38,506 nt of DNA from UBA5486 sp036744795 (GCA_036744795.1 DAIOHK010000022.1:1-38506); one strand, 5' to 3'. Numbered from the stretch's first letter, positions 25,299 to 33,486 are shown. The notes: generated by a model from the letters alone, not told the origin. Numbers and translations are program-made.

Positions 25299-25676
25299 TT
25301 AACTTCCAAATAACTCTTTTACTTCCTCCTTTGATAATTGCCACTGTATTCGTTGGTAATTATCAGCCGCCGCTTTTAATCTTGTCTCTGAATAACTCGC
25401 TCCCTTCTTCTGACTGCTTTTTTCTCTAAAAAGCGAAAATTTAGTTTTTGGTATGCTTTTTACCATTTCCTGCTCTAGATCTATATTATTAGTAATAGCG
25501 ATTTTGAAGATAAGAAAAAGAATATTTGTAATCCTTTGTTTAAAAGGTTCGGATTTTGTTTTTAAGTTTTTTAATAAATCTACTTCATTTTCTAATATGC
25601 CTAATAGTTCATCCATAGTATAACTCTTTTTTTTGAAAAGACCATTCACTTGATCCCGGAATTCCTTTGACCACAT
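25299..25676 (-). CDS. Small MazG-like protein, possibly degenerate
   Basis: About 125 residues, soluble and helical. ATG at 25676 is chosen because GGGAGGGG lies 5 nt upstream; an open frame extends five codons further. The middle resembles the MazG-like nucleotide pyrophosphohydrolase fold: ILENEVDLLKNL, then ITNILFLIFKIAITNNIDLEQE, matching the EExxE and ...DvLfLlfkla...gIDLE pattern. The metal-binding acidic residues expected in the second helix appear replaced (QRITNIL). Catalytic activity is therefore doubtful. The C-terminal SKEEVKELFGS tail has no recognised function. This assignment is tentative. Confidence 0.5.
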   Translation of the reverse strand: MWSKEFRDQVNGLFKKKSYTMDELLGILENEVDLLKNLKTKSEPFKQRITNILFLIFKIAITNNIDLEQEMVKSIPKTKFSLFREKSSQKKGASYSETRLKAAADNYQRIQWQLSKEEVKELFGS

Positions 25677-25995
25677 CTTAACCCCTCCCATTTTCCAAGG
25701 ATAACTAACACTCAGAGGAGATCATCTGTTTGTAAATCATAAATATATTCTAGCTTTATCGTAAACTTCCTGCAATAAATATATTAATAAGGAAATTAAA
25801 ACCATAATTATTCCAGGTAAGCATCTGGAAATAATAATTAGTAAGTTTATTTTGTTAGATAATTCGTTGTTCCCTAAAAATATATGGCTTGTAAATTAAA
25901 AATTTCATAATTTATTAATTTATGATTTAAATATTTTATATAGATATCCCACTAGGAATTATCCAGCAAAATATTTAGATTGAAGGCATATCTTA

Positions 25996-26077
25996 GGAAA
26001 TTAACTATCGGACTGGCATAAGCTATCACTCTCATTCAACAAAAGTGACAAATTACGAGATACATTAGTTAATTTCC
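25996..26077. repeat. Small inverted-repeat element E4
   Basis: GGAAATTAACTA (25996-26007) and TAGTTAATTTCC (26066-26077) are a perfect 12-bp inverted repeat about 58 nt apart. The remainder of the 25677-26202 spacer is AT-rich and holds no gene that I can support. Confidence 0.6.
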
Positions 26078-26202
26078 TTCAAAATTAAAGTCTATCGCTT
26101 AAATTATAGTCAAATGAATTCCAAATAATTTGGAGCAGGAAAAAGGGAACCATGAGATGAATAAATTAAAGTTACAGTAAATAATGAAAGGAGAACTAAA
26201 TT

Positions 26203-27222
26203 TTGAAAGCGCTCGCCCTTTTCTCTGGTGGCCTGGATAGTCTTCTCGCAATAAAACTGATCCAGGAGGCCGGAGTAGAAGTAGAAGCAGTATACTTCCT
26301 CCAACCTTTTCTTCATCCTAAACAAGAAGAAAAGCTTGTTAATCATTTGAATGCTCTTATTTCCCAACTTAAAGTTAAATTACATATTGTGCCTCTTGGG
26401 GATGATTATCTTCGGATGCTAGAATCCCCTCAACATGGTTATGGAAAAGCCTTTAATCCTTGTTTGGATTGTCATATTTTTTTCTTACGTAAAGCTGGAG
26501 AAATGATGAAGAAACTGGATGCTGATTTTTTAGTAACCGGTGAGGTAGTCGGGCAAAGGCCAAAATCACAGCACAAAGGAGCTTTTCCGATTATTGACCA
26601 AGAGTCTGGTCTGGCCGGGCTGATTGTCAGGCCGCTCTCTACTGGATTGCTTCCTCCAACGCTTCCGGAAACAGAAGGATGGATCTCTCTTGATCATTGT
26701 CCCTCTATTCAGGGAAGGCAAAGAAAAGTCCAGTTGGAATTGGCAGAAAAAAATGGTTTAAATTATGAAACCCCTGCTGGTGGTTGCCAGCTAACTAATG
26801 TGGAGTATGGTAACAAGGTCAGGGATCTCCTGACTGCAGATGGCAAGCTTAAAATAGAAACTGTCCGCTTACTCTCGATTGGCCGACATTTTCGGTTTAG
26901 CCCTAAATTTAAAGGGATTATTGGCCGGAACCATCAGGAAAACCAGGAACTCTTCCGCTATTATTATAAACACCGCTGGGATTTCAGGCTCTATCTACTA
27001 AAAACCATGGGGGAACCAGGACCGCTATCTTTAGGAATGGGAGAACCAAGTGAAAAAGATTTGGATAATCTCGCTTTACTGACCGCTCGGTATAGTGATC
27101 ATAAGGACCAAGCGGAAGTTATTATTAAGATCCTTAAAAGTGGGGAAAATCATCAAAAAACCAATTTAGTTAAGAAAAAGGTTACTAATCCACTGATAAC
27201 TGAAAAATTCCGGATTATTTAA
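26203..27222 (+). CDS. Thiolation-type PP-loop ATPase (MnmA/ThiI-like)
   Basis: A 339-residue adenine nucleotide alpha-hydrolase. It belongs to the group often annotated as tRNA thiolase (ThiI- or MnmA-like). The PP-loop FSGGLDS is at 7-13. A cysteine pair lies in NPCLDC (C87, C90), and another conserved cysteine is in PAGGCQLTNVEYG near 198. The C-terminal third (KFKGIIGRNHQENQEL onward) is an extra domain found in this family. The start is TTG with AAAGGAG nine nt upstream; homologues begin MKALALFSGG. It is a single gene followed by a strong terminator. The modified base is not known. Confidence 0.82.
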   Translation: MKALALFSGGLDSLLAIKLIQEAGVEVEAVYFLQPFLHPKQEEKLVNHLNALISQLKVKLHIVPLGDDYLRMLESPQHGYGKAFNPCLDCHIFFLRKAGEMMKKLDADFLVTGEVVGQRPKSQHKGAFPIIDQESGLAGLIVRPLSTGLLPPTLPETEGWISLDHCPSIQGRQRKVQLELAEKNGLNYETPAGGCQLTNVEYGNKVRDLLTADGKLKIETVRLLSIGRHFRFSPKFKGIIGRNHQENQELFRYYYKHRWDFRLYLLKTMGEPGPLSLGMGEPSEKDLDNLALLTARYSDHKDQAEVIIKILKSGENHQKTNLVKKKVTNPLITEKFRII

Positions 27223-27241
27223 TTTTATTCTGAAAAATGTT

Positions 27242-27268
27242 AAACCGCCCGTAAACACGGGCGGTTTT
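27242..27268 (+). terminator. Terminator after the PP-loop ATPase gene
   Basis: AAACCGCCCGT (27242-27252) and ACGGGCGGTTT (27257-27267) form an 11-bp stem with an AAAC loop and a U-tract, 20 nt past the stop. Confidence 0.92.
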
Positions 27269-27283
27269 CTATCTTAATATCCT

Positions 27284-27330
27284 TGAATTCACTGGTGGTG
27301 TCAGCAGTAAGTAGTGCCTGATACTGGAGT
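27284..27330 (+). repeat. Possible R2 remnant
   Basis: GAATTCACTGGTGGTGTCAG near 27287 resembles GAATCCACTTGCGGTGTCAG near 3058 in R2 copy 1. The similarity runs for about 30 nt with several mismatches and then stops. It may be a decayed R2 end. Confidence 0.35.
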
Positions 27331-27516
27331 TGAAAAAGTTTTTTGATGCGAATAAATATAATTTAATTCTTTGCGTTTCGACCACACTCCGAATTTTCAT
27401 TACGCCAAACTTGTAGCAAGTCCTAAACATTACAAGATTAAACGTTTCTACTTTTATTTACCATATTATGTTTAACCATATATGGATATAATTATTTCGG
27501 AAACATTAAACATTAA

Positions 27517-27621
27517 TGAGGAAAACCATGCAGAACCGTTCCCTTTTAACACGCTGCCAGCTTACGCTTTCAGCTTCGGTTTTTGAGCCGTGATTTCTAA
27601 TTTAATTATGCAATTTCCTCA
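27517..27621. repeat. Possible inverted-repeat element E6 with GC-rich core
   Basis: TGAGGAAAACCATGCA (27517-27532) and the inverse of TGAGGAAATTGCATAATT (ending 27621) bracket a GC-richer core. The core contains CACG/CGTG and AGCTTACGCTTTCAGCT-type complementary segments. No gene or known RNA was recognised in 27269-27864 apart from this. Confidence 0.4.
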
Positions 27622-27864
27622 GATCTATAAACCCCTTTCTCCTCATATTTATTACTTTCTTAGTTTCTCTCTACCTCTGTTACATGCCTATTTCTATGTG
27701 TAATTACCTTTGCTTATGTTCATGCTGTTATATTGAAAGCATCAATTGATCCTAACCATCAATTAAACCGGCCATTAAAACTAGGAAAAGTTCAATAACT
27801 CCGTGTTTACCGCTATAAAGCAGCGAATAATAACAACAAAAAGTAAAAAATATCCTACAGTTTC

Positions 27865-27893
27865 TTGCCAACAGAGCAAGAAAAGGTTATAAT
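27865..27893 (+). promoter_or_regulatory. Promoter of fapR-fabH
   Basis: TTGCCA (27865-27870) and TATAAT (27888-27893) are 17 nt apart. The predicted transcription start is near 27900, within the palindrome that follows. Confidence 0.8.
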
Positions 27894-27896
27894 ACC

Positions 27897-27916
27897 ACCA
27901 GGTAATATTATCTGGT
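27897..27916 (+). promoter_or_regulatory. Likely FapR autoregulatory operator
   Basis: ACCAGGTAATATTATCTGGT is a 20-bp near-perfect palindrome (one mismatched pair). It covers the predicted transcription start of fapR-fabH, where bound repressor would block RNA polymerase. FapR regulates its own operon in other Firmicutes. The sequence is not the B. subtilis consensus, so binding by FapR is inferred from position. Confidence 0.6.
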
Positions 27917-27935
27917 TATATTGGGGGGTGGTGTT

Positions 27936-28553
27936 TTGACCGATAAAGCGAAAAACATGCTAACCAGACAGGCCAGAATTAAAAAAAAGATTGAAAATAA
28001 TCCTTTTGTCACTGATGAGGAGTTAGCTAAATTACTGGGTGTTAGTATTCACACGATTAGAGCCGACCGGAGAAAAATCGGGATTCCTGAGGTTAGAAAA
28101 AGGACCAAAGATGTAGCAGTAACTATTTTTGGAGAATCTAAAACTCTTTCTGCTCAGGAGATTATTGGTGATCTTCTGGAAATCGACCCGGATAATACTG
28201 GGCTTTCCCTCTTGGATACCACTCCTGAAATGGGGATAAAAAAATCCGGGATTATCAGAGGACATATTTTGTTTGCTCAGGCCAACTCATTGGCTAATGC
28301 GATTGTTGATGCTGACGTGGCTTTAACCGGGGAGGCTTCAATTAAATTTATTGCACCAGTCCGTTCTGGAGAACGTGTACTTGCTAAAGCCCGAGTAATC
28401 CGAGAAAAGGGTCGAAAAAAAGAAGTAGAAGTAATTTTAAAAACCAAAAAACGTTTAGTGTTTGAAGGAACCTTTATTATTTACTGTTTAAATAATGAAC
28501 TAGCATCCCATTTTAATATTTTAAAAGAAATTAAAGAAGAGGGAAAAAAATGA
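27936..28553 (+). CDS. fapR: Fatty acid biosynthesis repressor FapR
   Basis: A malonyl-CoA-responsive repressor of fatty acid and phospholipid genes. The N-terminal DeoR-like helix-turn-helix (DEELAKLLGVSIHTIRADRRKIGIPEVR) is followed by a linker and a hot-dog domain (AQANSLANAIVDADVALTGEASIKFIAPVRSGERV in outline). The length, about 205 residues, is typical. An open frame begins at TTG 27921, but that codon overlaps the GGGGGGTGG ribosome site; TTG at 27936 is preferred. It overlaps fabH by an ATGA junction. The usual partners plsX, fabD, fabG and acpP are not here. Confidence 0.93.
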   Translation: MTDKAKNMLTRQARIKKKIENNPFVTDEELAKLLGVSIHTIRADRRKIGIPEVRKRTKDVAVTIFGESKTLSAQEIIGDLLEIDPDNTGLSLLDTTPEMGIKKSGIIRGHILFAQANSLANAIVDADVALTGEASIKFIAPVRSGERVLAKARVIREKGRKKEVEVILKTKKRLVFEGTFIIYCLNNELASHFNILKEIKEEGKK

Positions 28554-29485
28554 AGAAAATCGGGTTAGTCGCAGCAGGAGCCTATGTGCCAGAGAACAGG
28601 TTAACCAATGCTGATCTAGAAAAAATGGTAGATACCACAGATGAATGGATCACCACAAGAACAGGGATTAAAGAAAGAAGAATTGCCCCAAAAGATGTTT
28701 TTACTTCTGATCTGGCCGTAAAAGCTGCTCAAGATTGTCTAGCACAAACCAACTTCCGTCCCAAATTACTCATCTCATCTTCCAGTACTGCTGAAAAAAG
28801 CTGTCCTTACCAAGCAAGTATAGTAGCAAATCGATTAAACCTTACGGATCTGGCAGCCTTTGATCTTAATGCTGCTTGTTCTGGGTTGATTTATGCTCTG
28901 GCAGTCGCCTGGAGTATGATGCAAACTGGAAACTATGAGCATACTTTAATCACTGCCGGAGAAAAATTATCTTCATTTGTTGATTACACTGACCGCTCAA
29001 GCTGTATCCTTTTTGGTGATGCCGGCTCCGCACTCTTTCTTAGTACACAAGAGCCCCAACATGAAATTATCGCCGTAGAACTAGGAATGGATGCTACTGG
29101 TAGTAATGATGTAGTAATGGGCGGTCAAGATCAAGATTATTATTTTCGACAAGAAGGCCGAAAAATTTTCAAATTTGCTGTGGAAAAAATGGGAGAATTA
29201 ATTGATCATTTGAAAGAAAAAGTGGGAATAACCGAGCAAGACCGTTATTTTATTATTCCGCACCAGGCCAATGCTAGGATTCTAGAGGCAGTAGCAAAAA
29301 ATAAAGGGATCCCAAACGAGCGCTTTATCTCTAATATTGATAAGTATGGCAATACTTCATCAGCCTCGATCGGTCTTGCACTCAAAGAGGCTTGGGATAA
29401 TCAGCGTTTTGCCAAAGATGATATCTTGATGTTGATTGGGTTTGGGGGCGGATTATCCTGGGCAGCCGCCGCTATAAGGTGGTAA
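28550..29485 (+). CDS. fabH: 3-oxoacyl-ACP synthase III
   Basis: Starts fatty acid synthesis by condensing an acyl-CoA with malonyl-ACP. The 311 residues carry the Cys-His-Asn triad: C110 in NAACSG, H238 in IPHQAN and N268 in YGNTSSAS. The C-terminal LIGFGGGLSWAAAAIRW is typical. The start overlaps the fapR stop (ATGA), so expression is coupled to its repressor. It is the last gene of the operon and is followed by a hairpin terminator. Confidence 0.95.
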   Translation: MKKIGLVAAGAYVPENRLTNADLEKMVDTTDEWITTRTGIKERRIAPKDVFTSDLAVKAAQDCLAQTNFRPKLLISSSSTAEKSCPYQASIVANRLNLTDLAAFDLNAACSGLIYALAVAWSMMQTGNYEHTLITAGEKLSSFVDYTDRSSCILFGDAGSALFLSTQEPQHEIIAVELGMDATGSNDVVMGGQDQDYYFRQEGRKIFKFAVEKMGELIDHLKEKVGITEQDRYFIIPHQANARILEAVAKNKGIPNERFISNIDKYGNTSSASIGLALKEAWDNQRFAKDDILMLIGFGGGLSWAAAAIRW

Positions 29486-29504
29486 ATTCCTGAAATTAAG
29501 CATC

Positions 29505-29537
29505 ACCCTGTCCTTGTATAGCGGCAGGGTTTTATTT
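29505..29537 (+). terminator. Probable fabH terminator
   Basis: ACCCTG (29505-29510) and CAGGGT (29525-29530) form a stem followed by TTTATTT. A competing pairing is possible between GCCGCTATAAGG at the end of fabH and CCTTGTATAGCGGC in the terminator, which would disrupt it. Confidence 0.6.
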
Positions 29538-29580
29538 GACTCTATAAGTTCTACAACACTTTAAGTATAGCGATTAATAT

Positions 29581-29618
29581 AAAAAAGGAGCCCACCACTT
29601 AAGGGGAGCTCCTTTTTT
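29581..29618. terminator. Bidirectional terminator after rnpB
   Basis: AAAAAAGGAGC (29581-29591) and GCTCCTTTTTT (29608-29618) are perfect 11-bp complements giving U-tracts in both directions. It ends rnpB on the minus strand and may also stop read-through from fabH. Confidence 0.9.
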
Positions 29619-29621
29619 CCA

Positions 29622-30030
29622 TCTTCAACTGACCTATAAGCCGAGTTCTGTACCGGCAAATACCTGCCGGCGGTAACCATTTATCTGGGACGGCAGTTAC
29701 CTGCCGCCTCTTGCGACCGTACCCGAGGGAAAGACGGGCCATCCTTGCTGATGCTGTTCGCATCCGCCCCCTCCTATTCGGTCTTACTCCGGGTGGGGTT
29801 TTCCAAGCCAGTTGATTACTCAACTGCTGGTGCGCTCTTACCGCACCTTTTCAGCTTTGCCATGGACCGGCCTTATAGCCGCCAGTAGGCGTTTACTTTT
29901 CTGTGGCACTTTCCTTGAGGTCACCCTCACTGGACGTTATCCAGCACCCAGCCCTATGGAGCTCGGACTTTCCTCAGGCACCACCTTTCGGTGCTTGTGC
30001 CCGCGGTTACCCGGTTCAGTTGATTCCAGG
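29622..30030 (-). ncRNA. rnpB: RNase P RNA, bacterial class A
   Basis: The catalytic RNA that matures tRNA 5' ends. On the minus strand the conserved GAGGAAAGTCCGAGCTCC (about 29958-29975) marks the 5' core. The 3' core has ACAGAACTCGGCTTATAGG (29633-29651). P1 is formed by CAACTGA near the 5' end and TCAGTTG near the 3' end. The internal GAGGGTGACCTCAAGGAAA-like region and GCGGATGC are also typical. The length is about 409 nt. The ends are estimated from the promoter, P1 and the terminator. Several short open frames inside it are chance. Confidence 0.95.
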
Positions 30031-30036
30031 ATTAAC

Positions 30037-30065
30037 ATCTTATCATAAAAACAGAGCTTTTACAA
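30037..30065 (-). promoter_or_regulatory. rnpB promoter
   Basis: On the minus strand TTGTAA (30060-30065) and TAAGAT (30037-30042) are 17 nt apart. The predicted start near 30030 matches the expected rnpB 5' end. Confidence 0.7.
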
Positions 30066-30163
30066 TGTTATTTTCTACCTTATTTTAAAAGTACATAAAT
30101 TTTACGGAAAAAACTCTTAACAACTTGACATTACCACCTTTATCTTTTAAACTCAATGCTTAA

Positions 30164-30354
30164 GTAGTCGCTCACGCCGGCCGCCTTAATATCACGCAGT
30201 GATTTAAATCAAAGCCGGGTGAGTCGACAAGCTGTCCTGTAAGATGAAAATCAAAGTCAGGTGGGTCGACAAGCATCGAAGGCGCTTAAATTGGTTGTTC
30301 ACTCCGACTTCTGCTGTACACGCCAGTGTTTTAATCAAGGTCGGGTGAATCAAC
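30164..30354 (-). repeat. H hairpin cluster between rnpB and azlC
   Basis: Read on the minus strand: a divergent unit at 30354-30294 begins GTTGATTCACCCGAC and ends GTCGGAGTGAACAAC. A partial left arm follows at 30270-30229 (GTCGACCCACCTGACTTTG, TTTTCATCTTACAGG). A complete unit lies at 30228-30164 (GTCGACTCACCCGGC ... GCCGGCGTGAGCGACTAC). The divergent unit keeps all stems by paired changes (GTCG/CGAC to GTTG/CAAC, CTCAC/GTGAG to TTCAC/GTGAA). Confidence 0.8.
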
Positions 30355-30406
30355 TAGGGCTATTTTCTAAGTACTGGTAATAAATTTTAAAAAGCGGAGG
30401 TTTGTT

Positions 30407-31144
30407 TTGAAAGTTTCATTAAAACAGACGAAAAAGATCCTTTTAACAGAGTGGAGCGATGATTTTAAGTATGGCTTGAAACAAGGTATGCCTATTGCTT
30501 TAGGCTATATCCCCGTAGCTTTTACTTTTGGATTGATTGCCGTAAAAGGTGGACTCCCTATTTGGATTCCAATTTTAATCTCTTTAACTAATCTGACCTC
30601 TGCCGGACAGTTTGCCGGAACTAATTTAATAATTACCGGAGCTACCCTTTTTGAAATCGCCCTAACCACTTTGGTTATTAATATCAGATATTTACTGATG
30701 TCACTTTCACTTTCACAAAAAATCACGCAGATGCCATTATATAAGAGATGTACAATCGCTTTTGGAATAACTGATGAAACCTTTAGTGTGGCATCTATGG
30801 AAAAACAGGATTTAACATTTGCTTATATGTCAGGCCTAATCACCGGCCCTTATTTAGGTTGGGCTTTAGGTACCGCCTTAGGAGCCTCAATCTGTTCTGT
30901 ACTTCCAAGTAGTCTACAAGACTCTACAGGTATTGCTTTATATGCGATGTTTATTGCTCTAATTGTACCAAATGTAAAGCAATCATTAGCTGCCTTGACT
31001 GTTGTTATCATCGCAATCAGTCTAAGTTCAATCTTTACTTGGGTCCCGTATATAAACCATATTTCTGATGGATGGGGAATTATCATCGCCACCATTATCG
31101 CCTGCCTGTTCGGTGCAGCCCTTTTTCCAAGAGATGATGTTTAG
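30407..31144 (+). CDS. azlC: AzlC family branched-chain amino acid exporter subunit
   Basis: A 245-residue membrane protein matching AzlC, the large subunit of the AzlCD branched-chain amino acid exporter. Family segments are FKYGLKQGMPIALGYIPVAFTFG, SLTNLTSAGQFAG and GITDETFSVA. Five or more membrane helices are predicted. The start is TTG with GGAGG six nt upstream. The azlD partner follows 63 nt after the stop, so they are probably cotranscribed. H repeats lie upstream. The exact amino acid exported is inferred from the family. Confidence 0.9.
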   Translation: MKVSLKQTKKILLTEWSDDFKYGLKQGMPIALGYIPVAFTFGLIAVKGGLPIWIPILISLTNLTSAGQFAGTNLIITGATLFEIALTTLVINIRYLLMSLSLSQKITQMPLYKRCTIAFGITDETFSVASMEKQDLTFAYMSGLITGPYLGWALGTALGASICSVLPSSLQDSTGIALYAMFIALIVPNVKQSLAALTVVIIAISLSSIFTWVPYINHISDGWGIIIATIIACLFGAALFPRDDV

Positions 31145-31219
31145 CGTGATTAAAACCTGTACACTATTTTTCATTAAATTTATGTCAAACAATATATTAA
31201 CTACGGAATGGAGAGCAAA

Positions 31220-31525
31220 ATGAGAAGAATACTTTTAGCCGTACTTATAATGGCCTTCGTTACCTATATTCCTAGGGTATTACCCATGGCCTTTGTTAAG
31301 AAAAAAATAAAGTCTAAGTTTTTACGTTCCTTTCTCTTCTACGTCCCCTTTGCCGTCTTGGGTGCTATGACTTTTCCGAGTATTCTATACTCCACCGGTA
31401 ATTTATATTCTGCACTAATTGGAATGGTGGTAGCATTAGTTTTGGCTTCCTTGGGCAAAGGATTATTAACAGTTGCCATCAGTGCCTTACTCTCAGTCTA
31501 CCTTTTTCAGCTCCTGATTCATTAA
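31220..31525 (+). CDS. azlD: AzlD family transport subunit
   Basis: A membrane protein of about 101 residues with four helices, the small partner of AzlC. The family signature is VTYIPRVLPMAF near the N-terminus and RSFLFYVPFAVLGAMTFPSIL. An open frame begins at ATG 31208, but ATG 31220 has GGAG at good spacing and begins MRRILLAVLIMAF, as homologues do. Together with AzlC it forms the exporter. Confidence 0.88.
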   Translation: MRRILLAVLIMAFVTYIPRVLPMAFVKKKIKSKFLRSFLFYVPFAVLGAMTFPSILYSTGNLYSALIGMVVALVLASLGKGLLTVAISALLSVYLFQLLIH

Positions 31526-31589
31526 CCCCTCCCACACATTAATCCATTACATTACTAGGTTTTATTAATGTGCATAAATCTTTAATCTT

Positions 31590-31617
31590 TTGTTAAGCCC
31601 AGTATTAGTACTATTAT
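31590..31617 (+). promoter_or_regulatory. Possible promoter of the ABC exporter gene
   Basis: TTGTTA (31590-31595) and TATTAT (31612-31617) are 16 nt apart, about 78 nt before the chosen start. Confidence 0.4.
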
Positions 31618-31694
31618 GGTAAAATATATCTATTGAAACTCTAATTAACTGGGCAAACAAGTAATTGAAGAATTTTAAGCGGGGTGTCAATAAA

Positions 31695-33470
31695 TTGAGT
31701 AAGAAACCTGGTAATTTTCGACGTTTTTTAGGTTATGTCCGTCCTTATTGGAGATACGTAATTATTGCAATTATCGGTGGAATCGTTAAATTCACTGTTC
31801 CTCTTTTAATACCTCAGGTAACTCGTCACCTACTTGATAATGTCTACCTTAATGAAGCTTTAACCACTAGTCAAAAATTACATGAGCTATTTATCTATGT
31901 CGGTGGATTGATGCTAATTTGTATTTTCTTTTATGCTCCTTTTACTTTTTGCCGTCATTACTACTCGGGTAAGGCCGGCCATCATTCAGTCTTTGATCTC
32001 CGCTGTGACCTCTATTATCGAATACTCCGAATGTCTGCCTCGTTTTTTCAAAGAAATAAGTCCGGGGGAATCGTAGCCAGACTAATTAATGATATCGCTT
32101 TAGCACAAAACCTCGTTGGAAATGCCTTAACTAATGTATGGATGGATGCGGCCGCTTTAATAGTAGTTTTGTTTTTCCTTTTCCGTATTAATGTCCCTTT
32201 GACCTTTGTTGCCCTCTCTACTTTTCCTCTATATATCTATTTATTTAAAAAATTAGGAGGAAAAATCAAGGATTCTAGCCGTAAAGTTCAGGAAGAAATC
32301 GAAAACCTCTCTGGTAATGTCCAGGAAAAGGTTGCTGGAAACAGTGTAGTCCAAGCCTTTAACCAGGAAAAAAGAGAAATGCAGAATTTCAATCATGATT
32401 CGGAAAAACTTCTTTATTCTAATATGCGGAGTGTTTATTTGCATAGCCTGAATATGACGATGTCCGGAACCTTAACTAAATTAGCACCGCTAATTGTAAC
32501 TCTTTTTGGAGGTTACCAAGTAATTATAGGGAGAATGAGTGTAGGTGGATTAATTGCTGTGGGAATGTACCTTAACTCGCTTTACCTTCCTTTAGAACGT
32601 TTTTCTGAGTTAAATGTAGTATTCGCCAATTCAATGGCCGCTCTTGACCGTATTTTTGAGATCATGGATGAAAAACCAGAGATTACAGATCGTCCTGATG
32701 CAATTAAACTACCAGCTATTGAAGGGCTTGTTGAATTTGAACATGTATATTTTTCTTATACCAAAAGTAACCCGGTATTAAATGATATCAGCTTTTCGAT
32801 AAAACCCGGTGAAAAAATAGCATTGGTTGGGCAAAGTGGTTCAGGAAAAACCACCATCATCAATCTGATCCCCAGGTTTTACGATATTGAATCAGGAACA
32901 ATCCGGATTGATGGCCATGATATCAGGGATGTTACCCTTAAATCCCTCCGTCGTCAAGTCGGAATGGTTCTGCAAGACCCCATTCTCTTTAGTGGCACCA
33001 TTAAAGATAATATCCTCTATGGGCATCCGAAAGCAAGTGATGAAGAAGTAATTACCGCCTGTAAAGCAGCAAATGCACTAGATTTTATTGAAGCTCTTCC
33101 CAATGGGTTTAATACTGAAGTCGGGGAAAGAGGTACTTTTCTCTCTGGTGGACAAAAGCAAAGAATAACCATTGCCCGGGCTTTTTTAAAGAACCCCCGA
33201 ATCTTAATTTTGGATGAAGCTACTTCAGCCTTAGATTCTGAATCAGAACGACTAATCCAGGAAGCTCTTGAAAGATTAATGGTTGGACGCACCACTTTCA
33301 TTATTGCCCATCGCCTTTCCACCATTATTGATGCAGATCGGATTATCGTCATACATAAAGGATCAATTCGGGAAATCGGTACTCATCACGAATTAATCAA
33401 AAACAAAGGTATTTACTATCACCTTTATCAACAACAATATGGTATGGAACATCTTCTTAAAGTAAAATAG
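31695..33470 (+). CDS. ABC exporter, fused membrane and ATPase domains
   Basis: A half-transporter of about 591 residues of the MsbA/BmrA class that would work as a homodimer. The N-terminal part has six membrane helices (about 20-300). The ATPase part has Walker A GQSGSGKTT, signature LSGGQKQRITIARAF, Walker B ILILDEATSALDS and the H-loop AHRLST. TTG at 31695 is preferred over TTG at 31665, because GGGGTG lies 8 nt before it. It is a single gene, closed by a strong terminator. The substrate (drug, lipid or peptide) cannot be told. Confidence 0.92.
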   Translation: MSKKPGNFRRFLGYVRPYWRYVIIAIIGGIVKFTVPLLIPQVTRHLLDNVYLNEALTTSQKLHELFIYVGGLMLICIFFYAPFTFCRHYYSGKAGHHSVFDLRCDLYYRILRMSASFFQRNKSGGIVARLINDIALAQNLVGNALTNVWMDAAALIVVLFFLFRINVPLTFVALSTFPLYIYLFKKLGGKIKDSSRKVQEEIENLSGNVQEKVAGNSVVQAFNQEKREMQNFNHDSEKLLYSNMRSVYLHSLNMTMSGTLTKLAPLIVTLFGGYQVIIGRMSVGGLIAVGMYLNSLYLPLERFSELNVVFANSMAALDRIFEIMDEKPEITDRPDAIKLPAIEGLVEFEHVYFSYTKSNPVLNDISFSIKPGEKIALVGQSGSGKTTIINLIPRFYDIESGTIRIDGHDIRDVTLKSLRRQVGMVLQDPILFSGTIKDNILYGHPKASDEEVITACKAANALDFIEALPNGFNTEVGERGTFLSGGQKQRITIARAFLKNPRILILDEATSALDSESERLIQEALERLMVGRTTFIIAHRLSTIIDADRIIVIHKGSIREIGTHHELIKNKGIYYHLYQQQYGMEHLLKVK

Positions 33471-33486
33471 CCTGTAGCTTTGTTCT

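Noticed and set aside
26110..26367. An 85-codon minus-strand open frame
   Set aside because: It mostly overlaps the well-supported PP-loop ATPase gene in antisense and lacks a ribosome site.
27535..27600. A cobalamin riboswitch on the minus strand
   Set aside because: Only a GTTAAAAGGGAA-like stretch matches. The rest of the conserved core and any downstream B12-related gene are missing.
29599..30088. Several open frames on both strands
   Set aside because: They are inside the RNase P RNA gene, whose conserved core motifs are clear.
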